Positions 39,579 through 46,994 of a DNA stretch of 64,000 bases are shown piece by piece (position 1 is the stretch's first letter; each line of letters begins with the position of its first letter). Both the position numbers and the translations under genes were made by a program. The notes beneath the pieces are model-generated. The model ran no database searches and was not told the DNA's origin. It worked only from the letters and a program-made list of their open reading frames with translations. The DNA comes from an uncultured Pelagibacteraceae bacterium (GTDB lineage Bacteria > Pseudomonadota > Alphaproteobacteria > Pelagibacterales > Pelagibacteraceae). The DNA is taken from contig CACLTL010000001.1 in the NCBI GenBank assembly GCA_902609855.1, forward strand, positions 1 to 64,000, written 5' to 3'.

Positions 39579-40416
39579 ATAATAGAGTTGTATCGAACGA
39601 TTTCGCACTGTGTGTGATAGCTCCAACAGAAATTCTATTAACTCCTGTTTTAGATATTTGTTTGATATTTTTTAAAGTAGCATTACCTGAATACTCCGTT
39701 TGATATTTATTTTTGCAAAGTTTTAAACACCTTTTTAATTGAGAAGAGCTCATATTATCAAAAAGTATTCTTTTAAATTTTAAACCCATAACCTGTTTTA
39801 GTTGATTGATGTTTTCTATTTCGACAGTAATAATTTTTTTTGTTTTTATCGCTTTTTTAACCAAATCTCTTAGATTATTAGATGTTCTAATATGATTTTC
39901 CTTAATAAGAATTTCATCACTTAAATTGTATCTATGATTATAACCACCGCCTTTTTTTACAGCATATTTTTCAAGTGTTCTCAAATTAGGTGTAGTTTTT
40001 CTAGTACAACAAATCTTAGTTTTTTTACTAATTTTTTTTACGAATTTATTAGTAATTGTTGCAATACCTGAGGCATGATTTAAAAAATTTAAAGCAGTTC
40101 TTTCAGCTGTTAAGATTGTTTTTGCCTTAGCTTTTATTTCAGCAATCAACTTATTTTTTTTAATTTTTTTTCCATCTAAAACTTTTTTTGAAAAAATGGC
40201 TTCTCTACCAACAGACCTAAAAGCTATTTTACAAAAATCTAATCCCGCAATTATTCCATCCTGTTTAGCTATTATTTTAGCTTTAATAATTTTATTTTTT
40301 GAATTAATCAGGCTAGTGGTAATATCGCCTCGAGGTCTCAAGTCTTCCTCTAGAGCTTTTTTAACTACAGATTGAATATAAGATTGATTTAATTTTTGCA
40401 CCGATCTAACGACCAA
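39571..40416 (-). CDS. nadC: Nicotinate-nucleotide pyrophosphorylase (quinolinate PRTase)
   Basis: Decarboxylating transfer of phosphoribose to quinolinate to give nicotinate mononucleotide. The 281-residue protein has ALEEDLRPRGDITTSL, ERTALNFLNHASGIAT, CTRKTTPNLRTLEKYAVKKGGG, HRYNLSDEILIKENHI and the C-terminal VNRISVGAITHSAKSFD. Active-site Arg, Lys and His residues are in place. It overlaps nadA by 11 bp and is second in a two-gene operon that lacks nadB. Confidence 0.96.
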   Translation of the reverse strand: MVVRSVQKLNQSYIQSVVKKALEEDLRPRGDITTSLINSKNKIIKAKIIAKQDGIIAGLDFCKIAFRSVGREAIFSKKVLDGKKIKKNKLIAEIKAKAKTILTAERTALNFLNHASGIATITNKFVKKISKKTKICCTRKTTPNLRTLEKYAVKKGGGYNHRYNLSDEILIKENHIRTSNNLRDLVKKAIKTKKIITVEIENINQLKQVMGLKFKRILFDNMSSSQLKRCLKLCKNKYQTEYSGNATLKNIKQISKTGVNRISVGAITHSAKSFDTTLLFI

Positions 40417-41395
40417 TTTCGGTCATTCTTTGTACAGATTGTCTCGCTGCTTTAGCCATTTTTTCTTCGATGAAAATTTCATTCTTTTCATTTTCTAAAC
40501 AATCAAGAATTTTTTTTAGTGTAATTTTTTTCATATAAGGACAAAGATTACATGGCTTAATAAATTCAACATTAGGGTTATCTGCTTGTACGTTGTCGCT
40601 CATTGAACACTCAGTCACCAACATTACTTTTTTTGGTTGATTTTTTTTTACATAATCGATCATACCACCAGTTGATCCAGCAAAATCGCAGGCATCTAAA
40701 ACATCACTAGGGCATTCGGGATGACCGATAATTTTAATTCCAGGATTTGCTTCTCTAATCTCTTTAATTTCTTTTGGTGAAAACTGTTCGTGCACGATAC
40801 AAGAACCTTTCCAAGAAATTATTTTTACTTTAGTTTGTTTAGCTACATAATTTGCTAAATGTTGGTCAGGCAAGAATATTACTTTATCAGTTTTTAATGA
40901 CTCTACTACTTTAACTGCGTTAGCAGAAGTACAACATACATCAGTTTCAGCTTTCACATCAGCTGAAGTGTTCACATAAGATACGACTGGAACACCTGGA
41001 TATTTTTTTTTTAATAATCTTACATCTTCGCCAGTCAATGAAGCAGCAAGTGAACATCCTGCATCTATATCAGGAATTAGAACTTTTTTATCTGGGCTCA
41101 TTAATTTTGCTGTCTCAGCCATAAAATGAACTCCACAAAGAACTATTATATCAGCAGAAGTTTTTGCAGCTTCAACTGCGAGAGCTAATGAGTCAGCTGC
41201 AAAGTCAGAAACTCCATGGTATATTTCTGGTGTTTGATAATTATGGGCAAGAATTACAGCGTTCTTTTCTTTTTTTAATTTATTAATTTTTTCTATTAGA
41301 GGCTCATGCACTTTCCACTCTATTTCAGGAACGTGTTTTGAGATCTTTTTATAAATCTCAGAAGAGCTTCTATTAAACTGTTCTTGTGCAGACAT
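40406..41395 (-). CDS. nadA: Quinolinate synthase
   Basis: [4Fe-4S] enzyme condensing iminoaspartate with dihydroxyacetone phosphate. The 329-residue protein has KNAVILAHNYQTPEIYHGVSD, the first cluster cysteine in IVLCGVHFMAETAKLMSPDK, a second in DVCCTSANAV and a third in KPCNLCPYMKKITLK, with the substrate-binding PDQHLANYVAKQT and GHPECPSDV between. The iminoaspartate source is normally NadB or aspartate dehydrogenase; neither is in this window. tRNA-Leu and its promoter lie in the 61-bp divergent gap. Confidence 0.96.
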   Translation of the reverse strand: MSAQEQFNRSSSEIYKKISKHVPEIEWKVHEPLIEKINKLKKEKNAVILAHNYQTPEIYHGVSDFAADSLALAVEAAKTSADIIVLCGVHFMAETAKLMSPDKKVLIPDIDAGCSLAASLTGEDVRLLKKKYPGVPVVSYVNTSADVKAETDVCCTSANAVKVVESLKTDKVIFLPDQHLANYVAKQTKVKIISWKGSCIVHEQFSPKEIKEIREANPGIKIIGHPECPSDVLDACDFAGSTGGMIDYVKKNQPKKVMLVTECSMSDNVQADNPNVEFIKPCNLCPYMKKITLKKILDCLENEKNEIFIEEKMAKAARQSVQRMTEIGR

Positions 41396-41415
41396 ACTTA
41401 TTCTAATCTATCAAC

Positions 41416-41444
41416 TTGAACTAATATTGTCATTCATTTATTGT
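41416..41444 (+). promoter_or_regulatory. Candidate promoter for tRNA-Leu
   Basis: TTGAAC (41416-41421) and TATTGT (41439-41444) are 17 bp apart, placing the start of transcription about 6 bases before the mature tRNA at 41457. It lies in the divergent gap upstream of nadA. Confidence 0.4.
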
Positions 41445-41456
41445 CGCATTATTAAA

Positions 41457-41540
41457 GCGGTCGTGCTGAAATTGGTAGACAGGCACGCTTGAGGGGCGTG
41501 TGGGTTTCCCGTGAGAGTTCGAGTCTCTCCGACCGCACCA
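41457..41540 (+). tRNA. tRNA-Leu (anticodon GAG)
   Basis: An 84-nt class II tRNA: acceptor stem GCGGTCG/CGACCGC, anticodon stem CACGC/GCGTG around loop TTGAGGG (anticodon GAG, codons CTY), a long variable arm TGGGTTTCCCGTG, T loop GTTCGAGTC and encoded CCA. It is followed 12 bp later by a small candidate ORF. Confidence 0.98.
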
Positions 41541-41552
41541 AAAAGCTTATTT

Positions 41553-41672
41553 ATGATTGAATATTTAAAAAAAAATAAACGAATAGTGCTTATAATTTTA
41601 GTTATAGCCTTTATTGAATTGAGCGGTTATGGGATCTTAGCCTCTCTTTCAAGATTGTTAAACGCTCTTTAA
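41553..41672 (+). CDS. Candidate 39-residue single-span membrane protein
   Basis: ATG at 41553 opens a 39-codon frame, MIEYLKKNKR followed by the hydrophobic IVLIILVIAFIELSGYGILA and a short tail, ending in TAA at 41672. Composition (basic N-terminus, one membrane span) is protein-like, and the frame fills most of the otherwise empty space between tRNA-Leu and convergent ygfZ, overlapping the latter by 15 bp. No clear Shine-Dalgarno sequence is seen and I know no homologue, so this could be chance in AT-rich DNA. Confidence 0.4.
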   Translation: MIEYLKKNKRIVLIILVIAFIELSGYGILASLSRLLNAL

Positions 41673-42539
41673 AATTTTGCATTTTTTACTGTTAGCTAGA
41701 AGCTCTGCATTTTCAAATTCTTTAATATTAGGATCAACCACTTTTATTAAACCAAATGGATAGGGTTGATCTATAAGTATCTTGCCAACTTTAGCTTTAT
41801 TAAAAAATATTTCTTCTCCTACATTTAATTTTTCAGATGAATAGATTGGCAATAATCTTCTTCTTAATTTTTCTTTTAATTTCATTCTAGCTGTATTTTC
41901 TTGACCTATGTAGCATCCTTTTTTAAAATCAATTGCATTTTGTTCCTCAAAATTTGCCTCTAAACCAAATAATTGATTTTTTAAGTTTTCAATACCTTTT
42001 ATCGGAATACCTAAGGAATAAGCTTTAGCAAAATATGTATCAGGATTTGCTATCTTTAAGTTTAATTTTTTAATTGTAAGGTGTAATTTTTCTAATGATG
42101 AGACTATTCTTGCTCCTAAATTTTTATTTCGAGGATCTAGAAAAAGAGGGCTACCCCTAAATTCTATTGTATCTCCAGTTTTATTTTCACTTTTTTGTAT
42201 ATCTGCAAATTTTTCCGTAGTTATTAATCCAATTAAATACTCCGAGGAAATATTCTTAATTTCGATTTTTGATCTCAGTTTATATTTTAACAAGTAATTT
42301 ATAATTTCATCTGTAAATTTATTATCACAATCTAATAAATAACCATTCTTTGATTGTATCAAAAAAAATTCAAATAAATACTTGCCTTGAGGCGTGAAAA
42401 GAGCTGAAAAAATCGAGGTAGATAAATTTACTTTTTCAATATCATTAGTAATGATATTTTGAAGAAAATTTTTGACATCTTCACCTGATATTAAGATTAA
42501 TCCACGGTCCTCTAATAAAATAATTTGATCTTTTTTCAT
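41658..42539 (-). CDS. ygfZ: YgfZ/GcvT-family folate-binding protein
   Basis: Folate-dependent accessory factor for repair or assembly of certain Fe-S enzymes, related to the glycine-cleavage T protein. The 293-residue protein has GRLILISGEDVKNFLQNIIT-like start (DRGLILISGEDVKNFLQNII), LFTPQGKYLFEFFL and the diagnostic loop KKGCYIGQENTARMK containing the conserved cysteine. Unlike true GcvT it lacks the long C-terminal region. It is divergent from the dihydroorotase gene across 38 bp. NadA in this window is an Fe-S enzyme that could be a client, but that is only a guess. Confidence 0.9.
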   Translation of the reverse strand: MKKDQIILLEDRGLILISGEDVKNFLQNIITNDIEKVNLSTSIFSALFTPQGKYLFEFFLIQSKNGYLLDCDNKFTDEIINYLLKYKLRSKIEIKNISSEYLIGLITTEKFADIQKSENKTGDTIEFRGSPLFLDPRNKNLGARIVSSLEKLHLTIKKLNLKIANPDTYFAKAYSLGIPIKGIENLKNQLFGLEANFEEQNAIDFKKGCYIGQENTARMKLKEKLRRRLLPIYSSEKLNVGEEIFFNKAKVGKILIDQPYPFGLIKVVDPNIKEFENAELLANSKKCKILKSV

Positions 42540-42577
42540 AATTGTAAATATATACTGTATAATATATTTTTTAAATC

Positions 42578-43891
42578 ATGTCTGATAATTTAAGTCTCAT
42601 TATAAAAAATGGCTCTTGCTACATAGACGGCAAGCTCATAAAAACAGATATTGGTTTATTAGGTAACAAAATAAAAAAGATTGGCAAAATCGAACTTAAC
42701 AGCTCTAAAGTTTATGATGCTACAGATAAAGTTGTTTTGCCAGGTATAATTGATACTCAAGTTCACTTTAGAGAGCCAGGATCAACTGATGCAGAAGATT
42801 TAGAAAGCGGAAGTAGAGCTGCAGTGTTAGGCGGTGTAACCGCTTTATTTGAAATGCCCAACACTAACCCTCCTACATCTAATTTGGTTGAGTTTGATAA
42901 AAAGTTGCAAGCAGCTAAAAATAGAATGCATAGTAATTATGCTTTTTATTTCGGAGCAACACCTGATAATACCAATCAACTTGCTCAACTAAAAGATGTT
43001 GAAGGATGTTGTGGTGTTAAATTATTCGCGGGTTCATCAACAGGGAACTTATTAGTAGACAAAGAAGCTGATATCGAAAAAGTAATTTCCAGTAGTGATA
43101 GAGTTGTTTCTATTCACTCTGAAGATGAAGATATAATTAAAATTAGAAAAAAATTTATTAAAAAAGGAGATGTTCATTCACACGCTGAGTGGAGAAATGT
43201 TGAAGTAGCAATGTCATCTACTCGAAGAGTAGTTAAAATTGCGGAAAGATATAATAAAAAGATTCATGTTCTTCACGTAACTACTGGAGACGAAGTTGAT
43301 TTTTTAGCTATGCACAAAAAAAATGTTACTTTCGAAACTACCCCCCAGCATTTAACTATGTACGCTCCAGATTGTTATGACAAACTTGGAACTTATGCTC
43401 AAATGAATCCTCCTTTAAGAACTAAAGAACACTATGATCGTTTGTGGGTAGCAATTAAGAATAATATAGTTGATGTACTGGGTTCGGATCACGCCCCACA
43501 CTTGAAAAAAAATAAAGACAAAGAATATCCTAATTCTCCTTCAGGTATGCCAGGAGTTCAAACTATTTTTCCAGTTATGTTAGATCATGTAAATAGTGGA
43601 AAACTAACACTTCAACAACTGATAAACTTAATGTGTGAAAACCCTTGTAAAATTTTTGGAATTAAAAATAAGGGATATTTAAAAGAGGGTTATGATGCAG
43701 ATTTAACGATTGCTGATATGAATAAGGAGGTTGTTATAAAAAATGAAATGATAGCAAGTAAATGTGGATGGACACCTTTTGATAACTATAAAGTAAAAGG
43801 ATTTCCTGTAGCTACAATCGTAAATGGTTTTTTGGTTATGTCTGATGGAAAAGTGGTTGAAGAGTCTAAAGGTACACCGCTAAAGTTTTAA
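42578..43891 (+). CDS. pyrC: Dihydroorotase (class I, cyclic amidohydrolase)
   Basis: Closes carbamoyl aspartate to dihydroorotate in pyrimidine synthesis. The 437-residue metal-dependent amidohydrolase has the HxH-type motif in LPGIIDTQVHFREPGSTDAED, TALFEMPNTNPPTS, the carboxylated-lysine region VKLFAGSSTGNLLVD, VSIHSEDEDI, IHVLHVTTGDE and VDVLGSDHAPHLKKNKDKEYP, read as VLGSDHAPH, with PSGMPGVQT after it. The position of Gln (DTQVHFRE) where class I enzymes usually have His (HxHxR) should be noted: the first His is replaced. Hydantoinase or allantoinase are alternatives. It converges on prpE with a 12-bp overlap. Confidence 0.87.
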   Translation: MSDNLSLIIKNGSCYIDGKLIKTDIGLLGNKIKKIGKIELNSSKVYDATDKVVLPGIIDTQVHFREPGSTDAEDLESGSRAAVLGGVTALFEMPNTNPPTSNLVEFDKKLQAAKNRMHSNYAFYFGATPDNTNQLAQLKDVEGCCGVKLFAGSSTGNLLVDKEADIEKVISSSDRVVSIHSEDEDIIKIRKKFIKKGDVHSHAEWRNVEVAMSSTRRVVKIAERYNKKIHVLHVTTGDEVDFLAMHKKNVTFETTPQHLTMYAPDCYDKLGTYAQMNPPLRTKEHYDRLWVAIKNNIVDVLGSDHAPHLKKNKDKEYPNSPSGMPGVQTIFPVMLDHVNSGKLTLQQLINLMCENPCKIFGIKNKGYLKEGYDADLTIADMNKEVVIKNEMIASKCGWTPFDNYKVKGFPVATIVNGFLVMSDGKVVEESKGTPLKF

Positions 43892-45778
43892 AATTTTGTT
43901 ATCAACTAAGTCAGCTTTAATTTCATCTAAGATAGCTGGATCATCTATTGTAGCTGGCATTTTATAAGGCTCATTATCAGCAATTTTTCTTACAGTTCCT
44001 CTTAAAACTTTTCCAGATCTAGTTTTAGGCAATCTTTTTACAACGATTGCTATTTTAAAGGCTGCAACAGGACCAACTTTCTCTCTGACCATCTTTATAC
44101 ATTCACTAATAATATCTTTCTTGTCTTTTGTTACTCCAGCTTTTAAAGCTAGCAATCCTATGGGCAGCTGTCCTTTTAATTTATCAGCAATACCTATTAC
44201 AGCACATTCGGCTACATCTTTATGTTCAGCCAATACTTCTTCTATTGCTCCAGTTGACAATCTATGTCCAGCAACATTAATAATGTCATCTGTTCTAGAC
44301 ATGATCCAAACATATCCGTCTTCATCAATGTGTCCTGCATCATACGTTTGATAATAACCAGGATAAGTAGACATATAATTTTCTTTATATCTTTTATCAG
44401 CACCCCAAAGTGTCGGAAAAGTTCCTGGAGGTAAAGGAAGTTTAACAACTATGTCCCCCATTTTGCCTGGTCCAACCTCTTTACCTTCAGCATTTAAAAC
44501 TTTTAAATCATATCCTGGTACAGGCTTAAAAGCAGATCCATATTTAACTGGAAAAGACTCGATACCAGTGCAGTCAGATGTGATAGCCCAACTTGTTTCA
44601 GTTTGCCACCAATGATCTATAACTGGTGAGTTAGACAATTTTTCAAACCATTTAATTGTATCAGGATCAGCCCTCTCTCCAGCTAAAAATAATTTGTCAA
44701 ATTTACTTAGGTCATATTTTTTAAAAAATTCACCGTTAGGATCCTCTTTTTTTATAGCTCTAATCGCTGTTGGGGCTGTAAAAAGGGATTTTACCTTGTG
44801 CTCTGATATTACTCTCCAAAAAACTCCAGCATCAGGAGTGCCAACTGGTTTTCCTTCGAAAAGAACCGTAGTGCATCCGTAAAATAATGGAGCATATACA
44901 ATGTAAGAATGACCGACTATCCAACCAATATCACTCGCAGACCACCATACGTCATCTTGATTGATGTTATAAATATTTTTCATTGTCCACTTCAAAGCAA
45001 CAATATGTCCACCAATATCTCTTACAATTCCTTTTGGTAAACCTGTTGTTCCAGATGTATAAAGTATATAAGCGTATTCATTCGCATTCATTTTTTCACA
45101 CTCTGTAGGTTTCACATTCTTATGAGCTTCTTCCCAAGTAATATCTATCTTTGAATCAAGCTCTGCTTTATCTTTTTCTCTTTGAAAAATAATACATTTA
45201 TCTGGTTTATGATTTGCAAGCTCTAAAGCTTTGTTGACTAACGGTTTATATTGCACAGTTCTTCCAGGTTCATAACCACATGAAGCGGTAACTAAAAGTT
45301 TTGCCTTAGAGTCATCAATTCTACTTGCAAGTTCGTTCGCTGCAAAGCCACCAAAGACAACAGAGTGAACTGCTCCAATTCTCCCACATGCAAGCATAGC
45401 AATTACTGCCTCAGGAATCATTGGCATATAAATAATTACCCTATCACCTTTGTGAATACCCTGATTTTTTAAGGCTCCCGCAAACAAAGCAACTTTGTCC
45501 CTTAATTCTTTGTAAGTTATGTTTTTTTTTGTTCCTGTTATTGGGCTATCGTAGATGATTGCGAGTTTATCGCCTCTACCTTCATCGATATGAAGATCTA
45601 AAGCATTGTAACAAGTGTTCGTTACACCGTCTTCAAACCATCTATAAAATGGAGGTTTGTCGGAATTTAAAATTTTTGTTGGTTTTTTGTACCAAAAAAT
45701 GTTTTCAGATATATTTTTCCAAAATTCCTCTCTATTTTCGATAGATTTTTGATAAATATCCTTATAATTTTGATTCAA
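43880..45778 (-). CDS. prpE: Propionyl-CoA synthetase (acyl-CoA synthetase, PrpE type)
   Basis: AMP-forming ligase activating propionate, or possibly acetate, to its CoA ester. Motifs are VIYMPMIPEAVIAMLACGRIGAVHSVVFGG (conserved core), the P-loop YTSGTTGLPKGIVRD followed by GGHIVALKWTM, which is PrpE-like, DHWWQTETSWAI, and the adenylation lysine in LPKTRSGKVLRG. The frame is open to 45832, but the TTG at 45778 has an ideal AGGAGG six bases upstream and starts where PrpE proteins start (NQNYKDIYQKSI), giving 632 residues; ATGs at 45832 and 45820 lack such a site. Confidence 0.9.
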   Translation of the reverse strand: MNQNYKDIYQKSIENREEFWKNISENIFWYKKPTKILNSDKPPFYRWFEDGVTNTCYNALDLHIDEGRGDKLAIIYDSPITGTKKNITYKELRDKVALFAGALKNQGIHKGDRVIIYMPMIPEAVIAMLACGRIGAVHSVVFGGFAANELASRIDDSKAKLLVTASCGYEPGRTVQYKPLVNKALELANHKPDKCIIFQREKDKAELDSKIDITWEEAHKNVKPTECEKMNANEYAYILYTSGTTGLPKGIVRDIGGHIVALKWTMKNIYNINQDDVWWSASDIGWIVGHSYIVYAPLFYGCTTVLFEGKPVGTPDAGVFWRVISEHKVKSLFTAPTAIRAIKKEDPNGEFFKKYDLSKFDKLFLAGERADPDTIKWFEKLSNSPVIDHWWQTETSWAITSDCTGIESFPVKYGSAFKPVPGYDLKVLNAEGKEVGPGKMGDIVVKLPLPPGTFPTLWGADKRYKENYMSTYPGYYQTYDAGHIDEDGYVWIMSRTDDIINVAGHRLSTGAIEEVLAEHKDVAECAVIGIADKLKGQLPIGLLALKAGVTKDKKDIISECIKMVREKVGPVAAFKIAIVVKRLPKTRSGKVLRGTVRKIADNEPYKMPATIDDPAILDEIKADLVDNKILKL

Positions 45779-45784
45779 ATCATA

Positions 45785-45790
45785 CCTCCT
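45785..45790 (-). promoter_or_regulatory. Strong ribosome-binding site deciding the prpE start
   Basis: AGGAGG (read on the minus strand) with a 6-base spacer to TTG at 45778. It lies inside the upstream extension of the frame, between residues encoded from the ATGs at 45832/45820 and the TTG, and supports the TTG as the real start. Confidence 0.7.
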
Positions 45791-45882
45791 AAAAACTCTA
45801 TTTTTTGGAGAGTATTTCATAAATATCCCCAAAAAAAAATAAAAAAACCAATAAAAATGCGGGTTTTTAGTAAAAAAAACGC

Positions 45883-45911
45883 TTCACTGTAACTTTGTTT
45901 TTTACTATGTT
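45883..45911 (+). promoter_or_regulatory. Candidate upstream promoter of the proteorhodopsin gene
   Basis: TTCACT (45883-45888) and TATGTT (45906-45911) are 17 bp apart. A second possible promoter lies closer: TTTACC (45939-45944) with TATATA starting at 45961 (16-bp spacer), which would put the palindrome of 45956-45973 on the -10 element. Which is used cannot be decided by eye. The 227-bp gap between the prpE TTG and the proteorhodopsin ATG holds the control regions of both divergent genes. Confidence 0.3.
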
Positions 45912-45955
45912 CCCTCCAATTGCTCGGTAGCGGTGAGATTTACCGTTTGTCTGAG

Positions 45956-45973
45956 TAGTTTATATATAAACTA
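45956..45973. promoter_or_regulatory. Perfect 18-bp palindrome upstream of proteorhodopsin
   Basis: TAGTTTATATATAAACTA is a perfect inverted repeat centred about 41 bp before the proteorhodopsin ATG, overlapping a possible -10 element. It could be a repressor or activator site, or in RNA a hairpin in the leader. Long AT palindromes arise by chance more often in AT-rich DNA, so conservation must decide. Confidence 0.5.
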
Positions 45974-45992
45974 AATAGAAAACTAAACAAAC

Positions 45993-46000
45993 GAGGGAGG
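45993..46000 (+). promoter_or_regulatory. Strong ribosome-binding site of proteorhodopsin
   Basis: GAGGGAGG five bases before the ATG at 46006. It is among the strongest such sites in the window, where most genes have weak or no site. GAGGGA here is exactly complementary to TCCCTC at 45911-45916, which could mask it in a long leader RNA. Confidence 0.75.
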
Positions 46001-46005
46001 TTTTC

Positions 46006-46776
46006 ATGAGTAAATTAAAAATGTTTGCACTAGCAACTGTTGCCGTACTAGGTTTAACAGGTTCAGCTAATGCAGCTACCCCTATGTTAGAAACAGGAGA
46101 TTTCGTAGGAATATCTTTCTGGCTTGTATCTATGGGTATGATCGCAACTACAGTATTCTTTTTTGCAGAAAGAAACACAGTAGCTGCATCATGGAGAACA
46201 TCTTTAACTGTAGCTGGACTTGTAACTGGTGTTGCATTTGTTCACTACATGTATATGAGAGATGTTTGGGTGACTACAGGTGATACACCAACAGTATACA
46301 GATATATTGATTGGTTAATCACAGTGCCACTTCAAATGATCGAATTCTATCTAATTTTGGCAGCTGTAAGAAAGGTGCCAACTTCTATATTCTGGAAGCT
46401 ATTAATTGGTTCATTAGTAATGTTAATCGGTGGATACTTAGGTGAAGCTGGTTATATTCAACCATTTGTAGGTTTCGTAATTGGAATGGCTGGATGGATT
46501 TACATCTTGTTTGAAATATTCTCAGGTGAAGCTGGAACTATGGCGGCAAAAGCTGGTAATAAAGCTATGTCTACTGCGTTCAGTGCAATGAGAATAATCG
46601 TAACTATTGGTTGGGCTATATATCCTCTAGGATATATTTTCGGTTACCTAACTGGTGGTGTTGACGCAAATGCTTTAAACATAATTTACAATTTGGCTGA
46701 CTTTGTTAACAAGATCGCTTTTGGTCTAGTTATCTGGGCAGCAGCAATGCAAAACACAAGATTAGCATCTAGATAA
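46006..46776 (+). CDS. bop: Proteorhodopsin, blue-tuned light-driven proton pump
   Basis: Seven-helix retinal protein of the inner membrane that pumps protons outward in light. The 256-residue precursor has a signal peptide ending near SANA (residue 23). Counting from the start and subtracting five for green proteorhodopsin numbering, the key residues are His80 (H75), Asp102 (proton acceptor D97) in YIDWLITVPLQ, Gln110 (tuning position 105, Gln = blue), Glu113 (donor E108) and the Schiff-base Lys236 (K231) in DFVNKIAFG. All pumping residues are present. It has a strong ribosome-binding site, an upstream palindrome and its own terminator, and lies divergent from prpE. Confidence 0.99.
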   Translation: MSKLKMFALATVAVLGLTGSANAATPMLETGDFVGISFWLVSMGMIATTVFFFAERNTVAASWRTSLTVAGLVTGVAFVHYMYMRDVWVTTGDTPTVYRYIDWLITVPLQMIEFYLILAAVRKVPTSIFWKLLIGSLVMLIGGYLGEAGYIQPFVGFVIGMAGWIYILFEIFSGEAGTMAAKAGNKAMSTAFSAMRIIVTIGWAIYPLGYIFGYLTGGVDANALNIIYNLADFVNKIAFGLVIWAAAMQNTRLASR

Positions 46777-46791
46777 TAGATATTAATTTAT

Positions 46792-46832
46792 AAAAAAAAG
46801 GGCAGGTATGTTTTTGCATACTTGCCCTTTTT
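46792..46832 (+). terminator. Intrinsic terminator after proteorhodopsin
   Basis: GGGCAGGTATG (46800-46810) pairs with CATACTTGCCC (46817-46827) around a six-base loop with one G-T pair, preceded by a run of A and followed by five T. The A and T runs make it work in both directions. Read-through would be needed for the downstream ferredoxin genes unless they have their own promoter (TTGCCC 46822-46827, 16 bp, TATATT 46844-46849 is a candidate). Confidence 0.9.
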
Positions 46833-46856
46833 CATTAGATACTTATATTCAATATC

Positions 46857-46994
46857 ATGGAACTATCAAAACCATATAAAGGAAAAGGAAAACGTAAAAT
46901 AAAAAAAATGCCTTTCACAGTTAAAGGCTACATTTTATACTATGCTTTTTTTTGGATAGTAATTATTTCAATTTACTTGGCCTACAATGACTAA
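46857..46994 (+). CDS. Small 45-residue single-span membrane protein in the proteorhodopsin cluster
   Basis: ATG at 46857 opens a 45-codon frame: a basic N-terminus MELSKPYKGKGKRKIKKMPF, then one hydrophobic span YILYYAFFWIVIISIYLAY, ending in Asn-Asp-stop. Its last codons overlap the ferredoxin start by 8 bp (ATGACTAA), the pattern of translational coupling seen between real genes here. Positive-inside reasoning puts the basic tail in the cytoplasm. There is no recognisable family. Its location between a proton pump and a ferredoxin suggests a membrane anchor or subunit, but this is a guess. No clear ribosome-binding site is present; a transcript starting near 46856 would be almost leaderless. 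Confidence 0.65.
   Translation: MELSKPYKGKGKRKIKKMPFTVKGYILYYAFFWIVIISIYLAYND

Noticed and set aside
45841-45873. AAAAACC...GGTTTTT as a terminator between prpE and proteorhodopsin
   Set aside because: The two genes are divergent, the stem is weak and the loop is long; no transcript is expected to end there.
45960-46178. 72-codon minus-strand frame overlapping the start of proteorhodopsin
   Set aside because: Antisense shadow of the proteorhodopsin signal-peptide region; no ribosome-binding site or conserved motif.
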